Of a stretch of DNA of 64,000 nucleotides, positions 29,601-37,586 are shown piece after piece. A model generated the notes under the pieces. That model had not been told where the DNA came from and ran no database searches. It saw only the letters and a program-made list of their open reading frames with translations. The stretch spans positions 248,001 through 312,000 of the forward strand of contig FWXP01000001.1 of the NCBI GenBank assembly GCA_900176545.1. Reading direction: 5' to 3'. Source of the DNA: Oscillospiraceae bacterium (GTDB lineage: Bacteria > Bacillota > Clostridia > Saccharofermentanales > Saccharofermentanaceae). Within the stretch, counting starts at the first letter, position 1. Each line of letters opens with the position of its first letter. A program made the translations under genes and the position numbers.

Positions 29601-30957
29601 TCTGACAGTTAATTATCAGGGTGAATTGACTCAGGGAACAAACTATTATGTAAGCTATCTTAATAATGATGCTGCAGGTACTGCGACTGTCAGGATACAT
29701 GGTCTTAATCCTTATACCGGTATGGCAACTGCTACATTTGAGATAGCTCCGGCTAATATCGAAGATGAAGAGATGTTTGTAGTATCCGTGGATGATTGCT
29801 TCTATAGTTCTTCTCAGAGCATAGAGCCTGTAGTATCCGTTGTGTACAATCTTGACTGCGGACCTATCTTCCTTGTAGAGGGCAGAGATTTTACTGTCGA
29901 ATACAGCAGAGAACTTGATTCGGCAGGAGCTGTTACGGCGACTATAACCGGTATCGGTAATTATGCCGGAACGGTAGAGAAGGACTTTATGATCGAACCT
30001 ATAGATCTTTCTGATCCTTCTAACAGTGCAGTTGTCAGTGTATCCGGAATGTGCGATGTAAATGCGCAGGATACATCAGGTCTTACAGTTACTGTTACAA
30101 CAGGTACAAGTAATACTCTTACAGAAGGCGCTGATTATACTTATACCGCCCAGATCGTTACTGTAACTGATGATCAGGGTATCGAGCGTCGTGAGCTTAA
30201 GATAACGGTTAACGGTGTAAGTAATTATGTTAACTCCATCGAGTATTCTGTATCTGTTAATAAAGTATCTTTTGATAATGACGGAGATGAGAATACGACT
30301 GCCGATCGTTCATCATTGTTGCTCACACCGGGCTTGAGTGTCTACAGACCGGAAGAACCTACCGGATACAGACCTGAGTATTCCGATCAGTTCGGATGGT
30401 ACATAGGTGATGACGAGTATGATTTTGAAGCTGAAGTAACATCTGATCTTGTAATATTTGCAAGGTGGACTATCCCTCAGTATCAGATAATATTCGATAC
30501 AGACGGTGATGCAGCTACGACTGATGATCAGGTAACTGTTACTGTTGACGCAGGTCAGGTCGCAAATCTTCCCGAAGGAACAGTTGTCACACCACCTCAG
30601 GATGGCAATAACTATGAACTTCAGGGTTGGTACACCGATCCTTCTGATGATGCTACGGTATTTGATCTTAATACTGCAATTACACCCGATAATGCTCCTG
30701 CTGAGGGTACTGTTATCTATCCTCGTTGGGTAGTACTTCATCAGATCACTTTTGACTGGGACGGAGATCAGACTACCGAAGAAGATCGTGTTGTAGTTGA
30801 TGTTCCCAATAACGGACATGTGGCATGTCCCGAGCCTCGTGAAGGCTACGGTACTGTTACCGGATGGTATGTAAATGCAGATCTTTCAGGTGATCCGTTC
30901 GATTTTGAGAACGTTACTATAACCGGACCTATCGTACTGTATCCCATGTATGAATAG
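23617..30957 (+). CDS. Giant type IV pilin-adhesin fusion protein
   Basis: Predicted pilus-borne adhesin of 2,446 residues. The N-terminus is a true class III prepilin signal: basic leader of 21 residues, cleavage in RRG/FTLVEL with Glu5, and a hydrophobic helix (22-50). A β-rich head of unknown type follows (about 50-660). Residues about 670-1815 contain about thirty GLUG-like units built on GG(A/V/C)IGYxxG, for example VGGAIGYNNG and IGGCIGYSKG, predicted to form a β-helix. Three Ig-like repeats of about 80 residues (1969-2213) follow. At the C-terminus are three Listeria-Bacteroides (InlB-B-like) repeats (2215-2446), each opening with a DxDGDxxT-type loop and containing GWY. It has no LPXTG or stop-transfer end, so surface display would depend on assembly by the downstream PilB/C/M/N/O machine. 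The ribosome site is GAGGGTG. Confidence 0.9.
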   Translation: MRVRRSQFNSFLRDKKYSRRGFTLVELIVVLTIIAILAAVGVVGLVGYINKSHYDENSRNAVTVYQAAQNAIAAKTAGGTIDDWTQSVMQNVTHNDFTTSELGSITEVNDSYHKTIVLTYNPRAPRSEGTEDQALYDLLNPYFYDPSLFSATMSVEFDVSVTRDSDGDNYYTARVISAYYSKQNTGNSGWDEKCRGDNSNAPLPQLEPFSYRSTKSFVGYFDGSEASITGPVTIPNSAINEDYIFELRNGETLDITWGFFDDPNSNATFDIRLHDEEGSASDVVIKVDEADLLYDVTHNPLTDVDPVYEYIKYENGFATWTKLTKRTGLAKVTIDNADYVFPLTITHVEGDLRNDTPDDYTTYTISIDCLMTRSSYDVTNANDIKTKTVLGKRLFGTNPRNISAYLENGNLPGATISESYATRATDDPVYFTGITLENSQIRYCYDHTSAQGRESDGHCVVNTLFGDLICNDIDGTQLNGSFSGSSGGRAVITSYRHLSNIRLIGNVSSSFKIARNLDWYTTYNGSYFSEVKVFYNTSANVFGYHSPVEGGNLKIVSFPAIKELESNKTLSSLSYVPESGENAVIYSINGVQLRNASFVKNGDQGYGLICKNLGKVYNIYTNNLNLVLYNVNDGSNSDYTGGASGNNGASICPPGTVTINIGGTKSLSNMPCGGLIGLNNGTVGNPSDSISSGYNTIRMSNCIVMSSQYWKIYDSNNKNACGGIIGSNTSDKLYGLLRVDGTFAVVSRDKCGGILGESTKNIGARFVVSDIPFAESDFTLPKETANGGRNMSCVVASKNIAGGAIGILGNTGNGDMHISFTASDVDVSQDIYHIDITLPQDSLVINAVGYSNESAGGAIGFASGCTGDLLAIRVHNYGNIIVKKTEVNMFAGGVIGFERDSQVNNTYIYAYNHNTSRIGYYNDSNAPSSAGGVYGGIRYGIGKTYNVTVINEGTIIANGNYYNDAYILELFNGNTAEANKHKPSGNGMTGNNGAGGYAGATNDSNNSTSAIVNLQVTNRNNCNIISLNKNAGGAVGYSHSAITGSIVANCNSTSIISNNPEGGQIGGAIGKSDKAFSASVTSNLELNTVVSGASYVGGAIGYNNGNLSGAITSNVSQSVSISGTHYVGGAIGINFSSMTVSGPIVANVDGTISGVDYLGGAVGENNGTISGSITAVVNGNITGGEGSRVIGGGIGHNNGSLTGVSEITLNGNITGTAQDACLGGFIGINNSRISAPANIYVNGSITGSSNALYVSGGIGYNDTSVNNNTISGAITTVIQNSVTGCDYIGGCIGYSKGNISSALTATIQNGGYLSGSHFVGGCLGYTLSNISGSANAVLNSDNAVRGDQDLGGCIGYFGSGPLAQASAEINTAVPIMQINAIPKSAEELDNCEARIGGVIGYVYAGTVNNISLSGTGGMVSPGTPPKTYYNSMWINAGGRSVGGVVGQISQYGVYNNATVKNITVDSVGLVVTSSNDSMWIGGWIGSCFGQLGTAANNRATYNVNTVKAVYSKSDRIGGFCGIVDLNGVNNNANVKGKVFANITMNLSGAVVSGYAELGGIFGILNYAEYEGDMIVNLMNGTRLGDFNGVVEAGGWGMNTESLNSCFCIEVGGAVGYATNYCTIKGGKIAVQFFDSSMLFAGGTSQGQSGVGLDRAGVGGVFGSLGNGGVYSNGKSSNPVIGPDNDNASRYISVVSTSSRPCIYSAVTNTGGLVGYMYCGVIKYAYSTAVVFSAPQTGGGGSTGGLIGYMAQGYINHCYVGGHTMGGSYVPGEDNVTGRENVGGFVGFTGEDTYIDECYTTASVRGTQYVGGFVGRCMTHHYYKTILGVKVTNEYGELNITYCTGRVTCTNTRNSGMYAGYIDSVSCVQITGNHNKRNKVLRYINLYNQGLNLVGSDDSFLSDANNHIYFADPGVAGRSNPDALNVNGGTYPSQPYDPYLAGSSGTANFPFRCFIGGTHHGDWPIQPGTVDISPAQITIDGEYVYNGSTVTIPDDALTVNYQGELTQGTNYYVSYLNNDAAGTATVRIHGLNPYTGMATATFEIAPANIEDEEMFVVSVDDCFYSSSQSIEPVVSVVYNLDCGPIFLVEGRDFTVEYSRELDSAGAVTATITGIGNYAGTVEKDFMIEPIDLSDPSNSAVVSVSGMCDVNAQDTSGLTVTVTTGTSNTLTEGADYTYTAQIVTVTDDQGIERRELKITVNGVSNYVNSIEYSVSVNKVSFDNDGDENTTADRSSLLLTPGLSVYRPEEPTGYRPEYSDQFGWYIGDDEYDFEAEVTSDLVIFARWTIPQYQIIFDTDGDAATTDDQVTVTVDAGQVANLPEGTVVTPPQDGNNYELQGWYTDPSDDATVFDLNTAITPDNAPAEGTVIYPRWVVLHQITFDWDGDQTTEEDRVVVDVPNNGHVACPEPREGYGTVTGWYVNADLSGDPFDFENVTITGPIVLYPMYE

Positions 30958-31025
30958 TTAGTGGAAACGGATATTGCCACAATGTAGCAATAACAGATTT
31001 TAGTCATAAGAATCATTTATCTTAA

Positions 31026-31054
31026 GAAGGACGCGCTAAATAAGTGCGTCCTTC
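31026..31054 (+). terminator. Hairpin after the giant pilin gene
   Basis: GAAGGACGC/GCGTCCTTC stem with an 11-base loop and a weak T-run. It may reduce read-through into the assembly genes. Confidence 0.65.
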
Positions 31055-31150
31055 ATATATTATTTAAAATAAAATTAACAATTTCTGAGGGAAACCGAGA
31101 CATAATTTTGATATTCTAAAAATAACAATTCAGCAAAGAGAGGGCATGGT

Positions 31151-31639
31151 ATGACAGACGAAAGAACCGATAAAGCCTTCGAAGAGGGAGTTCAGTTCTA
31201 CAGGAAACGTCCTATTAGAGTCATCGTTATGGATACTCTTGCTATATTCGTCTGTTTTGTGTTCATGACTGTATTTATCGGTTGGGCTGTTGCTGATGCA
31301 GGCGCCAGAAGAGCTCATAAAGAAGCTCGCGACATAAGAAGAGCTTTGATCTCAGTTGGTACCGAGTATTATGCAGAGAGGGAATCTTTATATGATCCGT
31401 CCAATAGGAATGGTCTTTCAGATGGTGCAGCGGATCGTATTGCCGAACTCTCGACCCGTAATGGCGCAGTTATTCTGTATTCATGGGATGAAGAGAATAA
31501 TACTCCGTTACAGTTTGAGTATCGTATCGGAATGTACAGGGTCATCTATACTGATTCTTCAATAATGGATCAGGTTGGTGCCAAGGGTGAATATGAAGTT
31601 TTCTATTCAATTGAGCTTCTGACTTTTGAAGCCGAGTAG
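31151..31639 (+). CDS. Single-pass membrane protein in the pilus operon, unknown function
   Basis: 162 residues with one transmembrane helix (about 25-48) and a soluble domain behind it containing TRNGAVILYSWDEENNTP. The N-terminus (KRPIRVIVMDTLAIFVCFVFM) lacks a Gly/Glu5 prepilin site, so it is not a processed pilin. It lies 20 bases before pilC in the same orientation, so a role in pilus assembly is inferred from position only. GAGGG precedes the ATG. Confidence 0.7.
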   Translation: MTDERTDKAFEEGVQFYRKRPIRVIVMDTLAIFVCFVFMTVFIGWAVADAGARRAHKEARDIRRALISVGTEYYAERESLYDPSNRNGLSDGAADRIAELSTRNGAVILYSWDEENNTPLQFEYRIGMYRVIYTDSSIMDQVGAKGEYEVFYSIELLTFEAE

Positions 31640-31659
31640 GTAAACGGAAGGGAGAGCTT

Positions 31660-32856
31660 ATGCCGGAATATAAGTATCGGGCACAGGACAGTAAGGGCAA
31701 GATAGTTAAGGGTAAGGCCGAAGCTATAGATGAGTCTGATCTTCAGAAGCGTTTCCACGATATGGGGATGCTGCTTCTTGATGTAAGTCCCGTTGTTAAG
31801 CAGATCGCTCTTAAACCTTTGAAGAAGATGCAGCTTGCAGACTTCTGCCGTCAGCTTGGAACTCTTACTAAGGCCGGTGTTACACTGGTAAAGGCTCTCG
31901 AGATCGTAGCTAATGATGAATCCTTATCTGATTATGAGAAGCAACTCTATATAAAGCTCAGAGACCGAATAGTTCAGGGTGTTGCACTTTCTAATGTCAT
32001 GACTGAGCTTGATCCTGCATTCCCTCCGCTTCTGATATTCATGATAAAGGCGGCTGAGACTTCAGGCACGTTCGATACAACGTGCTTAAGGCTGGCGGAT
32101 CAGTATACCAGGGATGCACAGCTCGAGCAGACTGCGAAGAACTCTCTTACATATCCTAAGATCCTGGGAGTTCTTATTGTAATAGTTCTTCTTATTCTAT
32201 TCGGATATGTTCTTCCTCAGTTTGAGGATATATTCTCTACGTTGCCTGAACTTCCGCTTCCTACCAGGATACTTATGGGTATCTCGAACTTCGTGGCAAC
32301 TAAGTGGTATGTCCTTGGAATAATAATAGTTCTTGTTATCGTATTCGGTAAGATGATAACCAAGATGCCGATAGTAAAATACAACATCGACAAGATAAAG
32401 ACGAAGGGGATGTGGGGTAAGCTTACTAAGGTCATCTATTCGGCAAGGTTTGCCCGCACTATGAGTTCACTTTATTCATCAGGTATTCCGATCTACAGCT
32501 GTGTTCAGATCGCAAGAAATACTATCGGCAATTCTTATATAGAAGCACAATTCGATGAGGTCGAAGCTAAAGTCCTTGGAGGTTCGAACGTATCAGCCGC
32601 TATTCAGGACGTTGACGGATTCGTTCAGAAGCTTCCCGCTACTATCAAAGTAGGTGAGGAGACCGGTATGCTCGGACCTATGCTCGAGTCAGTAGCTAAT
32701 GATCTTGATTTCTATGCACAGCAGGCTCTTATTCGCCTGACATCATATATTGAGCCCGTAATGATCGTAGTTATGGCTGCAATGGTCGGATTTATCATGA
32801 TCGCGATAATCCAGCCTATCTATCAGTCCTATTCAACGATCGGCGCAGGAACTTAA
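31660..32856 (+). CDS. pilC: Type IV pilus inner-membrane platform protein PilC/GspF
   Basis: Polytopic platform protein that couples the assembly ATPase to pilin insertion. The 398-residue protein starts with MPEYKYRAQDSKGKIVKGK, the standard GspF/PilC opening. It has two T2SF domains: LADFCRQLGTLTKAGVTLVKALEI in the first and ARFARTMSSLYSSGIPIYSC in the second. Membrane helices lie near 165-190, 205-235 and 365-390. It is followed 16 bases later by the pilM-N gene. Confidence 0.96.
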   Translation: MPEYKYRAQDSKGKIVKGKAEAIDESDLQKRFHDMGMLLLDVSPVVKQIALKPLKKMQLADFCRQLGTLTKAGVTLVKALEIVANDESLSDYEKQLYIKLRDRIVQGVALSNVMTELDPAFPPLLIFMIKAAETSGTFDTTCLRLADQYTRDAQLEQTAKNSLTYPKILGVLIVIVLLILFGYVLPQFEDIFSTLPELPLPTRILMGISNFVATKWYVLGIIIVLVIVFGKMITKMPIVKYNIDKIKTKGMWGKLTKVIYSARFARTMSSLYSSGIPIYSCVQIARNTIGNSYIEAQFDEVEAKVLGGSNVSAAIQDVDGFVQKLPATIKVGEETGMLGPMLESVANDLDFYAQQALIRLTSYIEPVMIVVMAAMVGFIMIAIIQPIYQSYSTIGAGT

Positions 32857-32872
32857 GGAAAGGAGAGCAAAT

Positions 32873-34363
32873 ATGTCTATAGTAGTATTTCTCTCGAATA
32901 TCAATCTTCAGGTAGCCGTAGGTAACCCTTCAGCTACAGGAGTAAAGGTCACCAAGCTCTTCTCGGCTCCGCTTCCGGAAGGCGCTGTACTTAACGGCGT
33001 TGTAATGGACCAGGATCTACTGACGCAGGCTATCAAGACGGCATGGGAACTTAATAAGCTTCCTAAGCAGGAGATAACACTTATCATCAACAGCCCTCAG
33101 CTTAGGGCGACAAGACTTGATGCTCCAATAGCCTCTGAGCATAAGACTACTGATTACATAAGAAGAGAGATATCTCAGACTGATTACGGCAGGTTCCAAA
33201 AGCCTGTCACCGGTTGGTATGTAGTTAAGAAGAACAGCAAGGCAAAGACAACGAGTCTTATAGCTGAGACTGCCGAGACTGAATTTGTAAATAAGTACGT
33301 TGAGATATTCGATAAGGTCGGTCTTAAGCTTAAGTCCATCCATAACGGTGTTCAGCTTGCTACCGAATTCTTCAGCAGACAGGTGGCAGGAAAGACTGTT
33401 ATCTACATGATCCTTGACGGTAATTCACTTGTTACTATCTTCTTTGCTGAAGGTAAGTATTACTACGATTCTACCTTAAGAGTATTTGCTCAACCCGGGA
33501 CTCCCGAGTTTGCAAGAGAGATCTATAACTCTATATCTTCAATAAGGCAGTTCATATCTGCTCAGCATCTTAATCAGACTGTTAAGGATGTTATCTTCGC
33601 AGGTGTTACTCAGCAGCAGGTCAATACTCTTGTTAATGACATCCTTAATATTGACAGTCAGGTTGATATCTCCATGGCTACTCCTCCTTCCGGCACATCG
33701 ATCGCGAAGGAGTCAGGTTCATTCCCTTTCTATGTATATCCTATCTCAGGACTTAAGAAAGTAGATGAGAAACTGTCAATCTTAAAAGCTTCCAAGGAAA
33801 ATGCGAAGCAGGCTGCAAGCAGCAATAGCGTTATCAAGATGATGATCCCTTTTGTTGCACTCTTAGTAATTGCTCTTGTTGTTTTTGTAGGACTTCAGGT
33901 AGTTAAACAGCAGAGGAAAGACGAGCTTAATGATATTAAGAAGTATAATTCGGATCCTGAAATATTGGCTCAGGTAGCTGAATACGATGCTATGCATGAC
34001 CATATGGAGGAGATCGGATCGATTCAGGGCGGCGTTGATATGCTCAATCAGGATCTTGATTCTTACCCTATAGCGGATTCTTCGATCAATGAACTGATAC
34101 TTCAGGCTGCAAGATCTAATGATGTTGATGTTACTTTCCAGACTTACGATGCGGATACCGGTGTCTTCAGCATCATGACTTCATCGGAGACTGTAGAGAA
34201 CATAAACAGGTTCATAGCAGATCTTCTGAATATGGATGTATTCGAGAATGTAGATTACACGGGATATACACTCAATGATGACGGTACTTCGTACAACATA
34301 AACGTTGTATGCTATCTTTCAAGTCCCGATATCCCTGAAGAGACTGAAGAGGAGGTGAACTGA
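32873..34363 (+). CDS. PilM-PilN fusion (GspL-like) assembly protein
   Basis: 496 residues combining two usually separate pilus parts. Residues 1 to about 300 look like the actin-fold PilM (VVFLSNINLQVAVG, DGNSLVTIFFAEGKYYY). Then comes a single transmembrane helix (about 325-345, MMIPFVALLVIALVVFVGLQVV), a coiled-coil-like stretch and a small α/β domain with SSINELILQAARSNDVDVTFQ, as in PilN. Gene order pilC-pilMN-pilO-pilB fits an alignment subcomplex. Assignment rests on architecture and context. Confidence 0.8.
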   Translation: MSIVVFLSNINLQVAVGNPSATGVKVTKLFSAPLPEGAVLNGVVMDQDLLTQAIKTAWELNKLPKQEITLIINSPQLRATRLDAPIASEHKTTDYIRREISQTDYGRFQKPVTGWYVVKKNSKAKTTSLIAETAETEFVNKYVEIFDKVGLKLKSIHNGVQLATEFFSRQVAGKTVIYMILDGNSLVTIFFAEGKYYYDSTLRVFAQPGTPEFAREIYNSISSIRQFISAQHLNQTVKDVIFAGVTQQQVNTLVNDILNIDSQVDISMATPPSGTSIAKESGSFPFYVYPISGLKKVDEKLSILKASKENAKQAASSNSVIKMMIPFVALLVIALVVFVGLQVVKQQRKDELNDIKKYNSDPEILAQVAEYDAMHDHMEEIGSIQGGVDMLNQDLDSYPIADSSINELILQAARSNDVDVTFQTYDADTGVFSIMTSSETVENINRFIADLLNMDVFENVDYTGYTLNDDGTSYNINVVCYLSSPDIPEETEEEVN

Positions 34364-34364
34364 T

Positions 34365-35207
34365 ATGAAGTTTGAATCCAACCTCAACGATAGGGATAAG
34401 AAGACTATCGCATTAGTACTCGGAGCAGCAGTCGTCTTTATGTTCTGTTGGTTCGGTATCAGGCCTACCGTAAATGACATCCTTGAACTTGACGGAGATA
34501 TCGATACGGCAAGCCTGAAGCAGACTGAGTATAAGAATAAGATAATCAATCTTTCAAGTGCCGAGACTATATTCGGCAGAGCAGTTACTGATCTGGCTGA
34601 CAGCACGGAAGAGTATTATCCGATGATGCAAAGCTCAGATATCGACCGCATGATGACGTCATATGTTCTTGAATTCGGATTATATCCCGAGTCCATGAAT
34701 ATCACGATGCCTGTTGAACCGGTAGTCGAAGCTCCTTATGTATATTCGGATATTGAGCAGGTAACCGTAACACCTGCTCCGCTTCCTACAGCTACACCTA
34801 CACCTGCCGCGAACTCAACAGGCTCCGGTAGCAACGCGAGTGCAACATATATGCCAGAGCAGATTGACAGCCTCTTTGTTCCGTATAACGACGCCAGAAC
34901 GAATGCTGTTTCTACGGCTTCATCCGGTATCTATTGTGTAACTCTCTCATTTACCGTTACCGGAAGTGAAGAAGATTGTCAGGCCCTTATCGACGATCTT
35001 TCCGTTAAGCCTTCCATAAGACTTACGGGTTTTGAGTGGTCTGAGATAGATCCTATTGCCGTTGTTAACGAAGAAGAAAGCACTATCGAATATATTGAAT
35101 CTGATCAGGTAAGACTTCGCGTAGATTTTAATCTCTACATGACGGATATAGCAGACTACGAAGAAGTAGTACAAGACGCGGTCGATGCCGCAGTAGTGGA
35201 GGAGTAA
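34365..35207 (+). CDS. PilO-like alignment-complex protein
   Basis: 280 residues: short cytoplasmic N-terminus, one transmembrane helix (about 17-37), a helical region, a Pro/Thr-rich insert with TPTPAANSTGSGS, and a C-terminal region with CVTLSFTVTGSEEDCQALIDDL, typical of PilO's ferredoxin-like fold. It starts 1 base after the pilMN stop, with GGAGGTG as the ribosome site. Expected to dimerise with the PilN-like half of its neighbour. Confidence 0.78.
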   Translation: MKFESNLNDRDKKTIALVLGAAVVFMFCWFGIRPTVNDILELDGDIDTASLKQTEYKNKIINLSSAETIFGRAVTDLADSTEEYYPMMQSSDIDRMMTSYVLEFGLYPESMNITMPVEPVVEAPYVYSDIEQVTVTPAPLPTATPTPAANSTGSGSNASATYMPEQIDSLFVPYNDARTNAVSTASSGIYCVTLSFTVTGSEEDCQALIDDLSVKPSIRLTGFEWSEIDPIAVVNEEESTIEYIESDQVRLRVDFNLYMTDIADYEEVVQDAVDAAVVEE

Positions 35208-35212
35208 CGGAT

Positions 35213-36898
35213 ATGGCAGATAATTCCAAGATTCGTATCGGTGACCTGATGGTCACTGCCGGTTATATAACCGAAGATCAATTGAAAGAAGCTCTTGCCA
35301 TACAGAAGCAGTCAGGCGGCAAGAGAATAGGACAGACGCTTATCGACTTAGGCTATGTTACCGAGGCTCAGATGCTCTCGGCTCTGGCTGACAGGCTCGA
35401 CATGCAGGTGATAGATATCTCGTCTTTCCCCGTAGATGCCGAGACGGTTCAGCTTATTCCAAAGCAGATGGCAGATCAGTATCTTATGCTTCCCGTAGCG
35501 CAGGATGACAGCGGAGTAATACTTGCCGTTAATGATCCTTTGAACTTGTATGCGATAGAGGATGTAAGACAGACCATAGGTCTTCCCGTTAAGACCGTTA
35601 TCGCGCAGGAACAGGCTCTTAAAGATGCTATCGATTACCACTATGCAGGCATCAAGGCACAGCTTGCAGCTCAGGATGCTAATGAGAATACTGCCGGCTC
35701 CAATATGGATGAGATTGTTATCGACACAAGTGCCGGTGCAGACGATGCTCCCATCATCAACCTCGTTAACTCACTCCTCGATAAGGCCTTCCAGGATAAT
35801 GCGTCCGATGTCCATATCGAACCATTCGAGAATAACGTTGTTGTCAGGATGCGTATCGACGGTACTCTTATCGATTACATAACGTTGCAGAAGAACGTTC
35901 AGGATTCTCTTGTAGCGCGTATCAAGATCATGGGTGACATGGATATCGCCGAGCGCCGTATCCCTCAGGACGGTCACTTCAGAGTAAGGATCGCAGGGCA
36001 GATCATCAACATCCGTGTTAACGTTATCCCTACTGTTTTCGGTGAGAAGGTCGTTATGAGACTTATAATGTCTGCCGTCAATATCGATAACAATTCCACA
36101 TTCGGTATGGACGAAGACTCCTATAAGAAGTTTACGACTATGCTCATGTCTCCCAATGGTCTTATCTATATCACAGGACCTACGGGTTCAGGTAAGTCCA
36201 CGACACTTTATATGGCTCTCGGATCTTTGTCGCAGAAGCCCATTAACATCAGTACCATCGAGGACCCTGTCGAGAAGAATCTTCCGAGGCTCAATCAGGT
36301 ACAGGTACATCCTACGGCCGGACTTACGTTCGAAGTAGGACTTCGTGCTCTCATGCGTCAGGATCCTGACGTCATAATGGTAGGTGAGACAAGAGATGCC
36401 GAGACAGCTTCTATCTCTATTAGAGCAGCTGTTACAGGACACTTGGTTCTTTCCACATTGCATACCAACGACGCCGCATCTACAGTCGTTCGTCTTATCG
36501 ATATCGGAGCCGAGCCTTATATGCTCTCATCAGCTCTTGTAGGCGTTGTAGCACAGCGTCTTATGCGTAAGGTATGTCCGTATTGTTCTAAGGTTGAACC
36601 TCTTACTGAGCGTCAGATAGAATTCGTAGGTCACGATATACCGGGTGCCAAGAAGGCAGTAGGCTGCGGTCAGTGCCACGGTTCAGGATACTTAGGAAGA
36701 ACTGCCATCCACGAAGTTCTTGTAGTAGATAAGCATATGCGAAAGCTCATTGCCCAGAATGCGGAAGCCGAGGAGATGAAGCAGTATGCTATCCAGAACC
36801 AGAACATGAAGACTCTTAAGCAGCAGGCTATTAAACTTGTTGAGAAGGGTATAACTACCATGGAAGAACTTGAGCGTATCGCATATTACGATGACTGA
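35213..36898 (+). CDS. pilB: Type IV pilus extension ATPase PilB/GspE
   Basis: Hexameric motor ATPase for pilus extension, 561 residues. The N-terminal MshEN-like domain (RIGDLMVTAGYITEDQL) is followed by the core with Walker A GPTGSGKSTT at residues 322-331 (Lys328), the Asp box STIEDPVEK, Walker B in LRQDPDVIMVGETRD, the His box GHLVLSTLHTNDA and the tetracysteine zinc site CPYC...CGQC. These distinguish PilB from PilT. No PilT-like gene is in the window. Confidence 0.97.
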   Translation: MADNSKIRIGDLMVTAGYITEDQLKEALAIQKQSGGKRIGQTLIDLGYVTEAQMLSALADRLDMQVIDISSFPVDAETVQLIPKQMADQYLMLPVAQDDSGVILAVNDPLNLYAIEDVRQTIGLPVKTVIAQEQALKDAIDYHYAGIKAQLAAQDANENTAGSNMDEIVIDTSAGADDAPIINLVNSLLDKAFQDNASDVHIEPFENNVVVRMRIDGTLIDYITLQKNVQDSLVARIKIMGDMDIAERRIPQDGHFRVRIAGQIINIRVNVIPTVFGEKVVMRLIMSAVNIDNNSTFGMDEDSYKKFTTMLMSPNGLIYITGPTGSGKSTTLYMALGSLSQKPINISTIEDPVEKNLPRLNQVQVHPTAGLTFEVGLRALMRQDPDVIMVGETRDAETASISIRAAVTGHLVLSTLHTNDAASTVVRLIDIGAEPYMLSSALVGVVAQRLMRKVCPYCSKVEPLTERQIEFVGHDIPGAKKAVGCGQCHGSGYLGRTAIHEVLVVDKHMRKLIAQNAEAEEMKQYAIQNQNMKTLKQQAIKLVEKGITTMEELERIAYYDD

Positions 36899-37487
36899 TT
36901 TAAAATCAAGGAAACTCATAAGAGACTTAAAGAGCATTCCGTCGCCGGTATTCTATATCTTTGCGGCGGTTGCTCTTTTCTGCGGCCTTTTTGTAAAGGG
37001 CTTAAATCTTCACGGTGTTGTCACAAGTATCTTTCTTATACTTCTTGTTGCATGCGCTTCATCTGATATAAAAGACGGTATCGTTCCGGACGCCATTGTG
37101 CTCCTGATAGCACTGCTGTCACCCTTTAAGGTACTTCTTACCGAAATGCACACGCCGGAAGTTTGGTTTCAGCATTTAATTGGTGCGATCGTAGTATCAG
37201 TACCTATGCTTATTACCGCGATACTTATTAAGGGTGCATTCGGTGGGGGAGATATAAAACTCATGGCAGCAGCAGGTCTTTATATGGCGTGGAGAGCGAC
37301 CCTGGGAGGTGCTGTATTAGGCATATGTACGGCAGGGATATATGCCATTATTCTTATTATTTTAAAGAAAGCCAATAAGACCTCAAAGATAAGACTGGCG
37401 CCCTTTCTCGTTTATGGTTTAGCAATATTTTCGTTATATTATGAACAGCTTTTTAATAGACTGTCAATTGTGGCGCAAATGTGTTGA
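36891..37487 (+). CDS. pilD: Prepilin peptidase, short A24 form
   Basis: Membrane aspartic protease that cleaves prepilins at Gly/Phe. The two catalytic Asp residues are in SSDIKDGIVPD and GAFGGGDIKLM (GxGD motif). At about 198 residues it lacks the N-terminal Cys4 methylase domain of Gram-negative PilD, so N-methylation may not occur or may be done elsewhere. The start ATG at 36891 overlaps the pilB stop by 8 bases; a TTG at 36870 is possible. No clear ribosome site, so coupling to pilB is likely. Confidence 0.9.
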   Translation: MTDLKSRKLIRDLKSIPSPVFYIFAAVALFCGLFVKGLNLHGVVTSIFLILLVACASSDIKDGIVPDAIVLLIALLSPFKVLLTEMHTPEVWFQHLIGAIVVSVPMLITAILIKGAFGGGDIKLMAAAGLYMAWRATLGGAVLGICTAGIYAIILIILKKANKTSKIRLAPFLVYGLAIFSLYYEQLFNRLSIVAQMC

Positions 37488-37512
37488 AAACGACCGTTAC
37501 ATCGTGTAAAGT
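37484..37512 (+). promoter_or_regulatory. Dedicated promoter of the major pilin gene
   Basis: TTGAAA (37484-37489), 17-base spacer, TAAAGT (37507-37512), with a 75-base leader to the pilin ATG. The -35 overlaps the pilD stop. A private promoter fits the need for high pilin expression. Confidence 0.65.
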
Positions 37513-37586
37513 CCAATTATAAGTTGATCGGACCTAAAAAACTCGATTAAAACTCAATCTAAAACTTGTGGAAGGTGGTGCACATT

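Noticed and set aside
23650-30819. Several minus-strand frames of 80-230 codons opposite the giant pilin gene
   Set aside because: They mirror repeated Gly codons and lack ribosome sites and protein-like composition.
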